Shown one piece after another: positions 1 through 6,194 of a stretch of 6,215 nt of DNA (within the stretch, counting starts at the first letter, position 1; every line of letters begins with the position of its first letter). A program made the translations under genes and the position numbers. The notes below the pieces were generated by a model. The model did no database searches. It saw only the letters and a program-made list of their open reading frames with translations, and was not told the DNA's origin. The stretch comes from Flavobacteriaceae bacterium (GTDB lineage: Bacteria > Bacteroidota > Bacteroidia > Flavobacteriales > Flavobacteriaceae): the NCBI GenBank assembly GCA_030828025.1, contig JAURDG010000083.1, forward strand, positions 1 through 6,215, read 5' to 3'.

Positions 1-1324
1 GTACGCCACCCCGCCAGCGATAAATCGATTGCTTTGCATCGCCAACAATAACCAAAGATCCTCGTTCTTGTTCTCCTTCTAACGCATGGGCAAAAAGCGG
101 TATGAGGTTCGACCATTGCAGTACAGAGGTGTCTTGAAACTCATCAACAAAAAAGTGGCGGTAGCGAACACCTAATCGTTCATATATAAATGGTGTGGCT
201 GTATCTTTAATTTTGTCGGCAATATGCTTATTGAAGAAGCTCAACAACCGAACATTCCGCTGCTCCTGAGTCTCTGTTACCTCTTGGCCTATACGTTGAA
301 TCAAAGAGAGTGGAACGATGTTTTTTCGCAATAACGTCAACAATTCGGCTTGCCGCCATAACTGATCATAGGCGTCAAAGAGGGTTGTAATCGGCTGTTC
401 AAGTGGCGCAAATGCTGTTTTTTCTGTTTGTGTTGCGCTAGCGTTCAAAAGATTTCCCGATGCCATTCTTTTAACTAAGTCTTTTTGCTCATGCAATGGT
501 TTAGACCAGTCGCCTTGGCTTAAACGCTTCAACAGCGTTGGCAATTGTTGGTAGGGAAATACTTGCGGCGACAAGCCTGTTTGTTTTAGCTGCACCAACA
601 AGGCCGCCGCTTGTTCTGCTATTGGTCCTTTAATGATGCTTATTTGTTCTTTTAGTGTTTTGTCGATCTGGGAAAAAGCTGCGAAAGGCTTATCCATAAG
701 TGCCGAAAGTGATACCATATGGTTTTCATTGAGGTACATTTCGGCAATATTCGTAACCTCACTTGTAATGTCCCACGCTTTTAGTTCGTCTGCCTTTTGT
801 AAGACATAAGCAACCAGCACTTTTGTAAGCGGTATGTCTGCTCCAGCCTTACTCAATACTCTAGCAACAACCTCTGCCATAAAGTCTTTAGCGTCTAACA
901 CAATGTCAAAGCTCGGCTGAAGCCCCAAATCACGAGCAAAGGTGCGTATAATCTGATGGGTTAGCTTGTCGATGGTCACCATGTTTAAGTGACCAAAGTG
1001 ATGTAGGGTATAAGCAAAGGCTTTTCGGGAGCGGCGATGAAGTTCTTCGGGAGACAATTGGCACTGTGCAGCCAATTGCTGAAACATATCGTCCGCTTTT
1101 GCCTTGGAAAGCTCCTGTCCAAATAGGGCGAGTTTTTCCAAAACTCTATCTTTCATTTCTTGAGCTGCCTTGTTGGTAAAGGTGATGGCGAGCAAGCGTT
1201 GTACCTCATTTGGATATGGACTGCTCAAAACACGAAACAAAAAAGACCGAACCAGCGTGTGGGTTTTACCCGCTCCTGCAGAGGCGTTGTAAATCAAAAA
1301 GGGTGCGGATGGGTGTGGCTGCAC
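1..1324 (-). CDS. UvrD/AddA-like superfamily 1 DNA helicase, N-terminal part (gene cut by the left window edge)
   Basis: I translated this reading frame by hand; it is open for 441 codons with no stop and continues past position 1. The protein is an ATP-dependent SF1 helicase of the UvrD/RecB/AddA type, which unwinds DNA in recombinational repair. Visible motifs: Walker A ASAGAGKT (residues 14-21), motif Ia LAITFTNKAAQEMKDRV (45-61), a TIDKLTHQIIRTFARDL segment (117-133), Walker B/motif II VDEFQDTS (393-400, catalytic D394 and E395), and motif III VGDAKQSIYRWRGG (427-440). The long spacer between motif Ia and motif II is typical of AddA/RecB-like proteins. Motifs IV-VI and any nuclease domain lie outside the window, so helicase-only and helicase-nuclease forms cannot be told apart. 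The GTG start at 1324 gives MQPHPSAPFLIYNASAGAGKT; no in-frame ATG, GTG or TTG lies upstream in the gap to the dismutase gene, and the next ATG (codon 57) would delete Walker A. Family certain, exact subfamily inferred. Confidence 0.93.
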   Translation of the reverse strand, partial: MQPHPSAPFLIYNASAGAGKTHTLVRSFLFRVLSSPYPNEVQRLLAITFTNKAAQEMKDRVLEKLALFGQELSKAKADDMFQQLAAQCQLSPEELHRRSRKAFAYTLHHFGHLNMVTIDKLTHQIIRTFARDLGLQPSFDIVLDAKDFMAEVVARVLSKAGADIPLTKVLVAYVLQKADELKAWDITSEVTNIAEMYLNENHMVSLSALMDKPFAAFSQIDKTLKEQISIIKGPIAEQAAALLVQLKQTGLSPQVFPYQQLPTLLKRLSQGDWSKPLHEQKDLVKRMASGNLLNASATQTEKTAFAPLEQPITTLFDAYDQLWRQAELLTLLRKNIVPLSLIQRIGQEVTETQEQRNVRLLSFFNKHIADKIKDTATPFIYERLGVRYRHFFVDEFQDTSVLQWSNLIPLFAHALEGEQERGSLVIVGDAKQSIYRWRGGV

Positions 1325-1366
1325 AGCAGAAAAATAAAATCGTTCTTTAAAGTAGGAATATATGAT

Positions 1367-1374
1367 TAAATTTG
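1367..1374 (+). promoter_or_regulatory. Putative Bacteroidota -7 promoter element of the superoxide dismutase gene
   Basis: TAAATTTG is an exact match to the Bacteroidota primary-sigma -7 consensus TAnnTTTG. It lies 21 bp before the sod ATG, which would give a short, purely A/T leader. A partial -33 element, TTTA instead of TTTG, sits at 1346-1349 with a 17-bp spacer. There is no Shine-Dalgarno sequence before the ATG, as is usual in this phylum. The octamer also turns up by chance elsewhere in the window, so position relative to the gene is the main support. Confidence 0.5.
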
Positions 1375-1395
1375 TAAAAATTAAAAATATAAAAA

Positions 1396-1998
1396 ATGGC
1401 TTTTGAATTACCTTCTTTACCTTACGCAGCGGACGCACTAGAGCCGCACATTGACACGAGAACCATGGAAATCCACCACGGCAAACACCATAGTGGATAT
1501 ACAGCAAAACTCAATGCTGCTATTGCCGACACCGATTTGGCAAATAAAGGCATTGAAGATATTTTAGGAACGCTTGATATGAGCAATGCTGCTGTTCGTA
1601 ATAACGGTGGTGGATATTACAATCACTGTTTGTTTTGGGAGGTAATGGGTCCTGATGCTGGAGAGATGTCTTCAGGGTTAAGCGCTGCTATAGATGCGGC
1701 TTTTGGTTCTTTTGAAGAATTCAAAGATGCTTTTTCAAATGCTGCCGCTACTCAATTTGGCTCTGGCTGGGCATGGCTTTGTGTGCATGCAGACGGCTCA
1801 TTAGAGGTTTGCGCAACAGCAAATCAAGACAATCCGCTCATGCCGGGCGTCAGTTGTGAGGGTAAACCCATACTTGGGCTTGACGTTTGGGAGCATGCTT
1901 ATTACCTAAATTATCAAAATAGACGACCTGATTACATCACTGCTTTTTTTAATGTGGTAAATTGGTCTGAGGTTAGCAAGCGATACGCAAACCGTTAA
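1396..1998 (+). CDS. sodA: Superoxide dismutase, Fe/Mn family, manganese-type residues
   Basis: This 200-residue cytosolic enzyme dismutates superoxide to oxygen and hydrogen peroxide. It is full length for the family and has no signal peptide. The start ELPSLPYAADALEPHID matches the N-terminal domain of E. coli MnSOD. Metal ligands are H27 (MEIHHGKHH), H77 (YYNHCLFW), D163 and H167 (GLDVWEHAYY); the gateway tyrosine is Y35. Three positions used to separate metal types all look Mn-like: G73, four residues before H77, where FeSOD has Gln; Q144 in TANQDNPLM, where FeSOD has Ala; and G161, two residues before D163, where E. coli FeSOD has Thr. Metal choice in Bacteroidota enzymes can be cambialistic, so Mn specificity is inferred. 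The gene stands alone: a divergent helicase gene on its left, its own terminator on its right. Confidence 0.97.
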   Translation: MAFELPSLPYAADALEPHIDTRTMEIHHGKHHSGYTAKLNAAIADTDLANKGIEDILGTLDMSNAAVRNNGGGYYNHCLFWEVMGPDAGEMSSGLSAAIDAAFGSFEEFKDAFSNAAATQFGSGWAWLCVHADGSLEVCATANQDNPLMPGVSCEGKPILGLDVWEHAYYLNYQNRRPDYITAFFNVVNWSEVSKRYANR

Positions 1999-2020
1999 TT
2001 TTGTGTGATTTGTAAAAAAC

Positions 2021-2049
2021 AAAAAGAGGGCATAATGCCCTCTTTTTTT
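2021..2049. terminator. Bidirectional intrinsic terminator downstream of sod
   Basis: A perfect hairpin pairs 2021-2032 (AAAAAGAGGGCA) with 2036-2047 (TGCCCTCTTTTT) around the 3-nt loop TAA, and the T-tract extends to 2049. It starts 22 nt after the sod stop codon. The core GAGGGCA/TGCCCTC stem is flanked by A's on the left and T's on the right, so it reads as a Rho-independent terminator on both strands. It would end sod transcripts and act as a back-up for transcripts arriving from the purF-like gene. Confidence 0.88.
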
Positions 2050-2058
2050 GTATAAAAT

Positions 2059-2087
2059 AAAAAAGGTGGAAAGAATCCACCTTTTTT
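2059..2087. terminator. Second bidirectional intrinsic terminator, toward the purF-like gene
   Basis: A perfect hairpin pairs 2059-2070 (AAAAAAGGTGGA) with 2076-2087 (TCCACCTTTTTT) around a 5-nt loop AAGAA. Its A-tract and T-tract let it work in either direction. It lies 111 nt beyond the stop codon of the minus-strand purF-like gene and 11 nt from the sod terminator. As the first terminator met by minus-strand transcription, it most likely ends the purN-rnhA-pfkB-purF transcript. Confidence 0.85.
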
Positions 2088-2133
2088 GCCCCAAATCTTA
2101 CCATGAACTTAACCTACTTATGTTATGGCTCTG

Positions 2134-2163
2134 CTAATATACGAACTCATTTTATAAATCAAA
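2134..2163 (-). promoter_or_regulatory. Candidate minus-strand promoter downstream of the purF-like gene
   Basis: On the minus strand, TTTG (2163-2160) is followed by an 18-nt spacer and TATATTAG (2141-2134). This is one mismatch from the -7 consensus TAnnTTTG, with an exact -33 TTTG at an acceptable distance. It faces the terminator at 2059-2087, about 50 bp away, so a transcript would be only about 70 nt long. No open reading frame of note follows. It could drive a small RNA, be a relic, or be a chance match in A/T-rich DNA. Confidence 0.28.
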
Positions 2164-2198
2164 GTAAAATGAATAAATTTTTATTTTTTTTTCACTTT

Positions 2199-4094
2199 TT
2201 AGTAGGCGCGACCGCTTTTCCCTTCGTAAAAGTTGATAAATGCTTGGTTAACAACCTTATTCCCGCCTTTTGTTGGGTAAATGCCCGTAAAATACCAATC
2301 TCCCGTATGGTTGGGACATGCATTGTGCAGATTATCAACGCTTTGGAATAGAATATCTACTGTTGCATTAATTTCTGGTGTTCGTAACATTTGACCTATC
2401 TTATTTGATATTTCGTCGTCGGAAAATTGGTCATAAAGGGGTTTAACCACATTTTTTACGTCATCTAGTGGTTTTTTCATGCTCAACTTGGCCTGTTCAT
2501 ACACCTCTTTTAGCTGTTTTGTTTTGTTTTGGTCATCCAAAAGGGCGAGCATCGCTCGGAAAGCGATTAAATCCTCTAAGCGTGCCATGTCTATGCCATA
2601 ACAGTCGGGGTAGCGTATTTGTGGTGCGCTAGACACAATGGTTATTTTTTTGGGCTTGAGGCGATCCAACATACGCAAAATGCTTTTTTGAAGGGTCGTG
2701 CCGCGAACAATGCTGTCGTCAATAACAACCAGGTTGTCATTTGGCTTTACAGACCCATACGTAACATCGTAAACATGCGCCACCAAATCGTCTCTGCTGC
2801 TGTCTTCAGTAATAAACGTACGAAGCTTGGCGTCTTTAATGGTAACCTTTTCTACTCGAGGCCGTTGGGTGATGAGTGCTTTTAGCTTTTCTGCCGGCAT
2901 CTGTTGATCGGCCAAAATTGCGGCGGCGGCTTGTTCGGCCATAAACGCTTGCGCTTGCTCAACCATTCCATAAAACGACGTTTCTGCCGTATTGGGTATA
3001 TAAGAAAAAACGGTGTTTTTTAGGTCTCCGCCTACAGAGGCGTATATTTTAGGAAACAAGAGGCGGCCCAGTTCTTTTCGTTCATTATATATATCGACAT
3101 CGTTTCCTCGAGAAAAGTAAATCCGCTCAAACGAACATGCTCGTTTGGCTGTCGGTTCGTTTATTGTTTCATGCGATACCGCACCTGATTGTTTAATTAT
3201 CATCGCTTCTCCAGGCTGAATCTCTTTAATCTGCGTTACAGGAACGTTAAAAACCGTTTGTATAGCGGGTCGCTCGGAGGCAATCACGACCACCTCGTCG
3301 TCTTGATAGTAAAACGCTGGGCGAATGCCAGCAGGATCGCGCAACACAAACGAGTCGCCGTGGCCAAGCATGCCCGCTATTACATAGCCGCCGTCCCAGT
3401 TTTTTGATGCCTTTTTTAAGATTTTACCGATGTTCAGGCGTTTGGCTATTTCGGGTGAAGCCCCTTGCTTGTCAAAGCCTTCTTGCTTTAAATTTTTGTA
3501 CAATTTTGCCACCGCAGCATCCAAAAAATGCCCTATTTTTTCCATAATGGTTATGGTGTCGGCCTTTTCTTTAGGGTGTTGGCCTAGCGCAACCAAGTTG
3601 TCAAAAAGCTCATTGACGTTGGTAAGGTTAAAGTTTCCCGCAACAATCAGGTTTCGGTGCATCCAATTGTTTTGACGCAAAAATGGATGAACGCTCTCAA
3701 TCGTGTTTTTTCCAAAAGTACCATACCTGAGGTGCCCAAGCATGACCTCGCCAATATATGGAAAGGCAGACTTTAACTCTTGTGAAGAGGTCATCGGGGT
3801 GTCTAGCTCTTGCTCGACAAGCTGAATGCGTTTATTGATTTGACCAAAAATATCCTTGATGGGTTGTGCCTTTGAGGAGCGCACACGACTCATAAAGCGT
3901 TCTCCAGGCTGCATGTTTAGCTTAATACTTGCAAAGCCAGCACCGTCTTGCCCGCGGTTGTGCTGCTTTTCTAGCATCAAATACATTTTTTGGAGCCCAT
4001 AAAAGGCAGTTCCATATTTTTCCTTGTAAAAGTCTAATGGTTTAAGCAGCCGGACAAGGGCTATTCCACACTCATGCTTGATGGCATCACTCAT
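2199..4094 (-). CDS. purF: Amidophosphoribosyltransferase-like protein, long (631-residue) Bacteroidota form
   Basis: PurF makes 5-phosphoribosylamine from PRPP and glutamine, the first committed step of purine synthesis. An N-terminal Ntn-type glutaminase domain is seen: Cys9 in HECGIALV, probably exposed by removal of an 8-residue propeptide; HNRGQDGAG (45-53); HLRYGT (121-126); and GNFNLTN (153-159). Next come LRDPAGIRPA (251-260) and FERIYFSRG (322-330). The phosphoribosyltransferase domain carries RTFI (425-428) and the PRPP loop VVIDDSIVRGTT (456-467), then CYGID (498-502). Usual PurF proteins have about 470-510 residues. The extra length lies mainly between the RGQDGAG and HLRYGT motifs, around residues 380-420, and in the C-terminal third. 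A residue stretch matching the usual PDSG motif reads PNTA (367-370). The ATG at 4094 is chosen because it puts the catalytic Cys at position 9. The gene follows the kinase gene by 41 nt and is probably the last gene of the operon. Catalytic type is secure; the exact substrate is inferred. Confidence 0.93.
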   Translation of the reverse strand: MSDAIKHECGIALVRLLKPLDFYKEKYGTAFYGLQKMYLMLEKQHNRGQDGAGFASIKLNMQPGERFMSRVRSSKAQPIKDIFGQINKRIQLVEQELDTPMTSSQELKSAFPYIGEVMLGHLRYGTFGKNTIESVHPFLRQNNWMHRNLIVAGNFNLTNVNELFDNLVALGQHPKEKADTITIMEKIGHFLDAAVAKLYKNLKQEGFDKQGASPEIAKRLNIGKILKKASKNWDGGYVIAGMLGHGDSFVLRDPAGIRPAFYYQDDEVVVIASERPAIQTVFNVPVTQIKEIQPGEAMIIKQSGAVSHETINEPTAKRACSFERIYFSRGNDVDIYNERKELGRLLFPKIYASVGGDLKNTVFSYIPNTAETSFYGMVEQAQAFMAEQAAAAILADQQMPAEKLKALITQRPRVEKVTIKDAKLRTFITEDSSRDDLVAHVYDVTYGSVKPNDNLVVIDDSIVRGTTLQKSILRMLDRLKPKKITIVSSAPQIRYPDCYGIDMARLEDLIAFRAMLALLDDQNKTKQLKEVYEQAKLSMKKPLDDVKNVVKPLYDQFSDDEISNKIGQMLRTPEINATVDILFQSVDNLHNACPNHTGDWYFTGIYPTKGGNKVVNQAFINFYEGKSGRAY

Positions 4095-4135
4095 GGTACA
4101 AAATTAACCAAATTTTAACGCGGTTTCTTTAATTC

Positions 4136-5059
4136 TCACACAATCGTTCTTAATTGTTCTAGTTTTTGAAGTTGATGTGCAAAAACCTGCCCATCTGCCT
4201 TTTCTAAACCCTTCGTTCCCATACCGCCAACGCATATAGATGCTGCTGCGGTGCCGTACAAAATACCTTGCTTGATTTCTTTTGCCGTAACCGCATTTTG
4301 CTTGGTTAAATAGCCCGATAGCCCTCCCGCAAAACTATCTCCTGCACCAGTTGGATCTATTACTTGGTCTAGTGGTAGTGCTGGTGCATAAAATGGTCCT
4401 TCAGAGTGAAACAATAATGCGCCGTGTTCTCCTTTTTTTATAATGACAAACGAAGGGCCCATTGCATGAATGGCCTTTGCTGCCATTACCAGATTGTTTT
4501 TGCCGCTCAGCTGAATGGCTTCTTCGTCATTAATGGTAATTACATCCACCTGCTTAATTACACGCAAGAGGGCTTCAAGTTGACTGTCCATCCAAAAATT
4601 CATGGTGTCCAAAAGCACCACGCGCTGCGGGTTGGGTGTCAACTGATCCAAAACCTGCTGTTGCACATTTGGGTCTAGGTTTCCAAGCATAACCACACGA
4701 GCGTCCTTAAAGTATGTTGGAACTTTTGGGCTAAAGTTTGCTAAAACATTGAGTTGGGTGTCCAGGGTGTCTCGGGAATTCATGTTGCTGTGGTACTTGC
4801 CCTTCCAATAAAAAGAGGGTTGGTCGGCAACCTGTTCAACACCCGATAGGTCAATGTTTCGATCACGCAGTAACTGCAGATGTTCTTCTGTAAAATCATT
4901 CCCAACAACCGAAACAATTCCTGTTTCTGCTTGGGCGTAGGCTGCCGCTAGTCCAATATAAGTGGCTGCGCCACCCAACACTTTCCCTGACGTTTCGCTT
5001 GGTGTGATAATTTCGTCGAACGCCATCGTTCCAACGACCAGTAATTTTTGATTGCTCAT
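4136..5059 (-). CDS. PfkB/ribokinase-family sugar or nucleoside kinase, substrate unknown
   Basis: The 307-residue product is a complete PfkB-family kinase, which phosphorylates a sugar or nucleoside hydroxyl using ATP. The N-terminal substrate-binding region has VVGTMAFDEI (8-17) and the glycine pair of LGGAATY (28-34). NDEE (177-180) is the family NxxE motif involved in Mg/phosphate coordination. IIKKGEHGALL (206-216) leads to the signature DPTGAGDSFAGG (235-246), which supplies the anion hole and catalytic base D241. GTAAASICVGGMG (269-281) closes the nucleotide site. Members include ribokinase, fructokinase and adenosine kinase, and the motifs do not separate them. Its ATG overlaps the rnhA stop by 4 nt, implying translational coupling, and the PurF-like gene follows. 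The purine setting makes a nucleoside or ribose kinase attractive, but this is inference only. No truncation or frameshift is seen. Confidence 0.93.
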   Translation of the reverse strand: MSNQKLLVVGTMAFDEIITPSETSGKVLGGAATYIGLAAAYAQAETGIVSVVGNDFTEEHLQLLRDRNIDLSGVEQVADQPSFYWKGKYHSNMNSRDTLDTQLNVLANFSPKVPTYFKDARVVMLGNLDPNVQQQVLDQLTPNPQRVVLLDTMNFWMDSQLEALLRVIKQVDVITINDEEAIQLSGKNNLVMAAKAIHAMGPSFVIIKKGEHGALLFHSEGPFYAPALPLDQVIDPTGAGDSFAGGLSGYLTKQNAVTAKEIKQGILYGTAAASICVGGMGTKGLEKADGQVFAHQLQKLEQLRTIV

Positions 5060-5523
5060 ACCTTGTTTTGTTTGTATCCTGTGTCTTCTTTTAGTTCTTT
5101 TTGTTTTGATGCTGCTACTGCCAGGGCGTCACAACGATCGTTTTGCGGATGTTGATTGTGTCCTTTTATCCATTGTATTTTGACCTCGTGTTTGTCGTAA
5201 ATCCGTAAAAAACGCTCCCACAAATCTCTGTTTTTTTGTTTTTTAAATCCTTCTCGTTGCCAACGAAAAACCCATTTCTTTTCAACAGCGTCACAAACGT
5301 ACTTGGAGTCTGTAAATACCGTTACATCTACTGATGGATCTTTAAGCAATTCCAATCCCTTTATAACCGCCAACAACTCCATGCGGTTGTTTGTCGTGTG
5401 TGCAAATCCTTCAGACCACTCCTTTTTATACTGACTGCCGACAAGCTCTAAGATCAATCCAAAACCTCCCGGGCCGGGGTTGCCGCTTGCTGCGCCGTCA
5501 GTATATAAATGAACCTGCTTCAT
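5056..5523 (-). CDS. rnhA: Ribonuclease HI
   Basis: RNase HI cuts the RNA strand of RNA-DNA hybrids (R-loops, primers) with two metal ions. The 155-residue protein has the length of the E. coli enzyme and starts directly with the first core strand, so it lacks an N-terminal hybrid-binding domain. The catalytic carboxylates are all visible: D9 in LYTDGAASGNPGPGG, E49 in NNRMELLA, D72 in FTDSKYV and D132 in NDRCDALA. The mobile histidine region is GHNQHPQND (121-129). The basic handle used for substrate binding is present around WQREGFKKQKNRDLW (88-102). The C-terminal tail after residue 139 is lysine-rich and probably disordered. Its ATG overlaps the purN stop codon (ATGA), and its own stop overlaps the kinase start the same way, so it sits as the middle gene of a tightly coupled trio. 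Confidence 0.97.
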   Translation of the reverse strand: MKQVHLYTDGAASGNPGPGGFGLILELVGSQYKKEWSEGFAHTTNNRMELLAVIKGLELLKDPSVDVTVFTDSKYVCDAVEKKWVFRWQREGFKKQKNRDLWERFLRIYDKHEVKIQWIKGHNQHPQNDRCDALAVAASKQKELKEDTGYKQNKV

Positions 5524-6083
5524 TGTTGCTGAAGGAGTTTATGAATTTGTGGCGCAAAATACGCATGCTCAAGGGCATGGGTTTTCTCGGCTACGTCAGC
5601 GGCCGTATCGTTTGGCAACACGCTTGTTGTTGCTTGAAAGATAATGGCGCCTTCGTCGTAATGTTCATTTACATAATGGATCGTTATCCCTGTTTCGGAT
5701 TCCTTATTGGCAACAATTGCGTCAAAAACATGTCTGCCATACATGCCTTTACCGCCATATTTGGGCAATAGTGCGGGGTGGATGTTGATGATTTTGTTCG
5801 GAAATGCTGCTAGGTATGCCTGGGGAATTTTCCATAAAAACCCAGCCAACACAATTAGGTCGGGAGCAAGTGCCTCAAGTTCTTGAATGATTGTGGTGGT
5901 ATATTCTTCTCTGTTGAACAACCGTGTGGCAACCCCTAAGCTGGAGGCACGATCAAGAACGCCTGCATTTGGGTTGTTGCAATAAATTTTTTCTGTCGAA
6001 ACATCCGGAATTGCATCAAAGTAGGTGGCAATTTTTGCCGCATTTGTTCCTGATCCTGATGCAAACACAACGATTTTTTTCAA
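5520..6083 (-). CDS. purN: Phosphoribosylglycinamide formyltransferase (GAR transformylase)
   Basis: PurN transfers the formyl group of 10-formyltetrahydrofolate to glycinamide ribonucleotide, the third step of purine synthesis. The phosphate-binding loop SGSGTN is at residues 9-14 and the folate-site strand LAGFLWKIP at 79-87. The catalytic triad is N100 and H102 in NIHPALLPKYGGKG, with D143 in YDEGAIIFQA. At 187 residues it is shorter than the 212-residue E. coli enzyme, mostly at the C-terminus, but all active-site parts are there. The start codon is TTG (6083-6081): an in-frame TAA lies two codons upstream (6089-6087), and no in-frame ATG occurs before residue 114, so TTG gives the expected N-terminus MKKIVVFASGSGTN. 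It is the first gene of the minus-strand cluster and overlaps rnhA by 4 nt. Confidence 0.97.
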   Translation of the reverse strand: MKKIVVFASGSGTNAAKIATYFDAIPDVSTEKIYCNNPNAGVLDRASSLGVATRLFNREEYTTTIIQELEALAPDLIVLAGFLWKIPQAYLAAFPNKIINIHPALLPKYGGKGMYGRHVFDAIVANKESETGITIHYVNEHYDEGAIIFQATTSVLPNDTAADVAEKTHALEHAYFAPQIHKLLQQQ

Positions 6084-6101
6084 AACTTAAACTTGTTTGG
6101 G

Positions 6102-6109
6102 CAAAATTA
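6102..6109 (-). promoter_or_regulatory. Putative -7 promoter element of the purN-rnhA-pfkB-purF cluster
   Basis: On the minus strand TAATTTTG matches TAnnTTTG exactly and lies 18 nt before the purN TTG start, leaving a leader of roughly 13 nt. I see no TTTG-like -33 element at the usual distance (the minus strand reads GAAT at 6131-6128). The call therefore rests on the -7 match and its position in a divergent intergenic region. Confidence 0.45.
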
Positions 6110-6136
6110 CGCATTTATGATTGCTTTATTCTTCCC

Positions 6137-6157
6137 TATAAATACTTAATATTTATA
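6137..6157. repeat. Perfect A/T inverted repeat between purN and the rightward promoter, possible operator
   Basis: TATAAATA (6137-6144) and TATTTATA (6150-6157) are perfect reverse complements separated by CTTAA. The repeat lies between the two divergent promoters, upstream of both. It lacks the G/C stem of a terminator. A dimeric regulator site is possible; so is coincidence, given the A/T-rich composition. Confidence 0.4.
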
Positions 6158-6165
6158 AAAAAGCA

Positions 6166-6194
6166 TTGTGTACATCAAAGTTTTTCTATTTTTG
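6166..6194 (+). promoter_or_regulatory. Putative rightward promoter for the gene beyond the window (probably acpP)
   Basis: TTG (6166-6168), an 18-bp spacer and TATTTTTG (6187-6194) make the best-matched Bacteroidota-type -33/-7 pair in the window. It points right, and the following A-rich stretch to 6215 looks like a leader without a Shine-Dalgarno site. No start codon is reached. In Bacteroidota genomes I remember purN lying divergent to acpP-fabF-rnc, so acyl carrier protein is the likely target; the sequence here does not show it. Confidence 0.55.

Noticed and set aside
1996..2003. Plus-strand TAATTTTG overlapping the sod stop codon
   Set aside because: No -33 partner is present and a terminator follows within 20 nt with no gene beyond it. 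It shows that the -7 octamer occurs by chance in this A/T-rich DNA.
1906..2094. Minus-strand open frame of 62 codons across the sod 3' end and both terminators
   Set aside because: It would read through two strong terminator hairpins and is antisense to conserved sod codons; composition is that of translated A/T-rich non-coding DNA.
2103..2351. Plus-strand open frame of 82 codons in the sod/purF gap
   Set aside because: Most of it is antisense to the conserved 3' end of the purF-like gene, it begins inside the intergenic region without a plus-strand promoter, and its sequence resembles no family I know.
4099..4106. Minus-strand TAATTTTG just upstream of the purF-like ATG, an exact -7 match
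   Set aside because: It ends 4 nt before the ATG, which would make the transcript leaderless, and there is no TTTG-like -33 element. The gene is also only 41 nt behind the kinase, so operon transcription explains it.
5391..5771. Plus-strand open frame of 126 codons opposite rnhA and purN
   Set aside because: It is antisense to two clearly conserved enzymes with intact active sites, and no promoter or family signature supports it.
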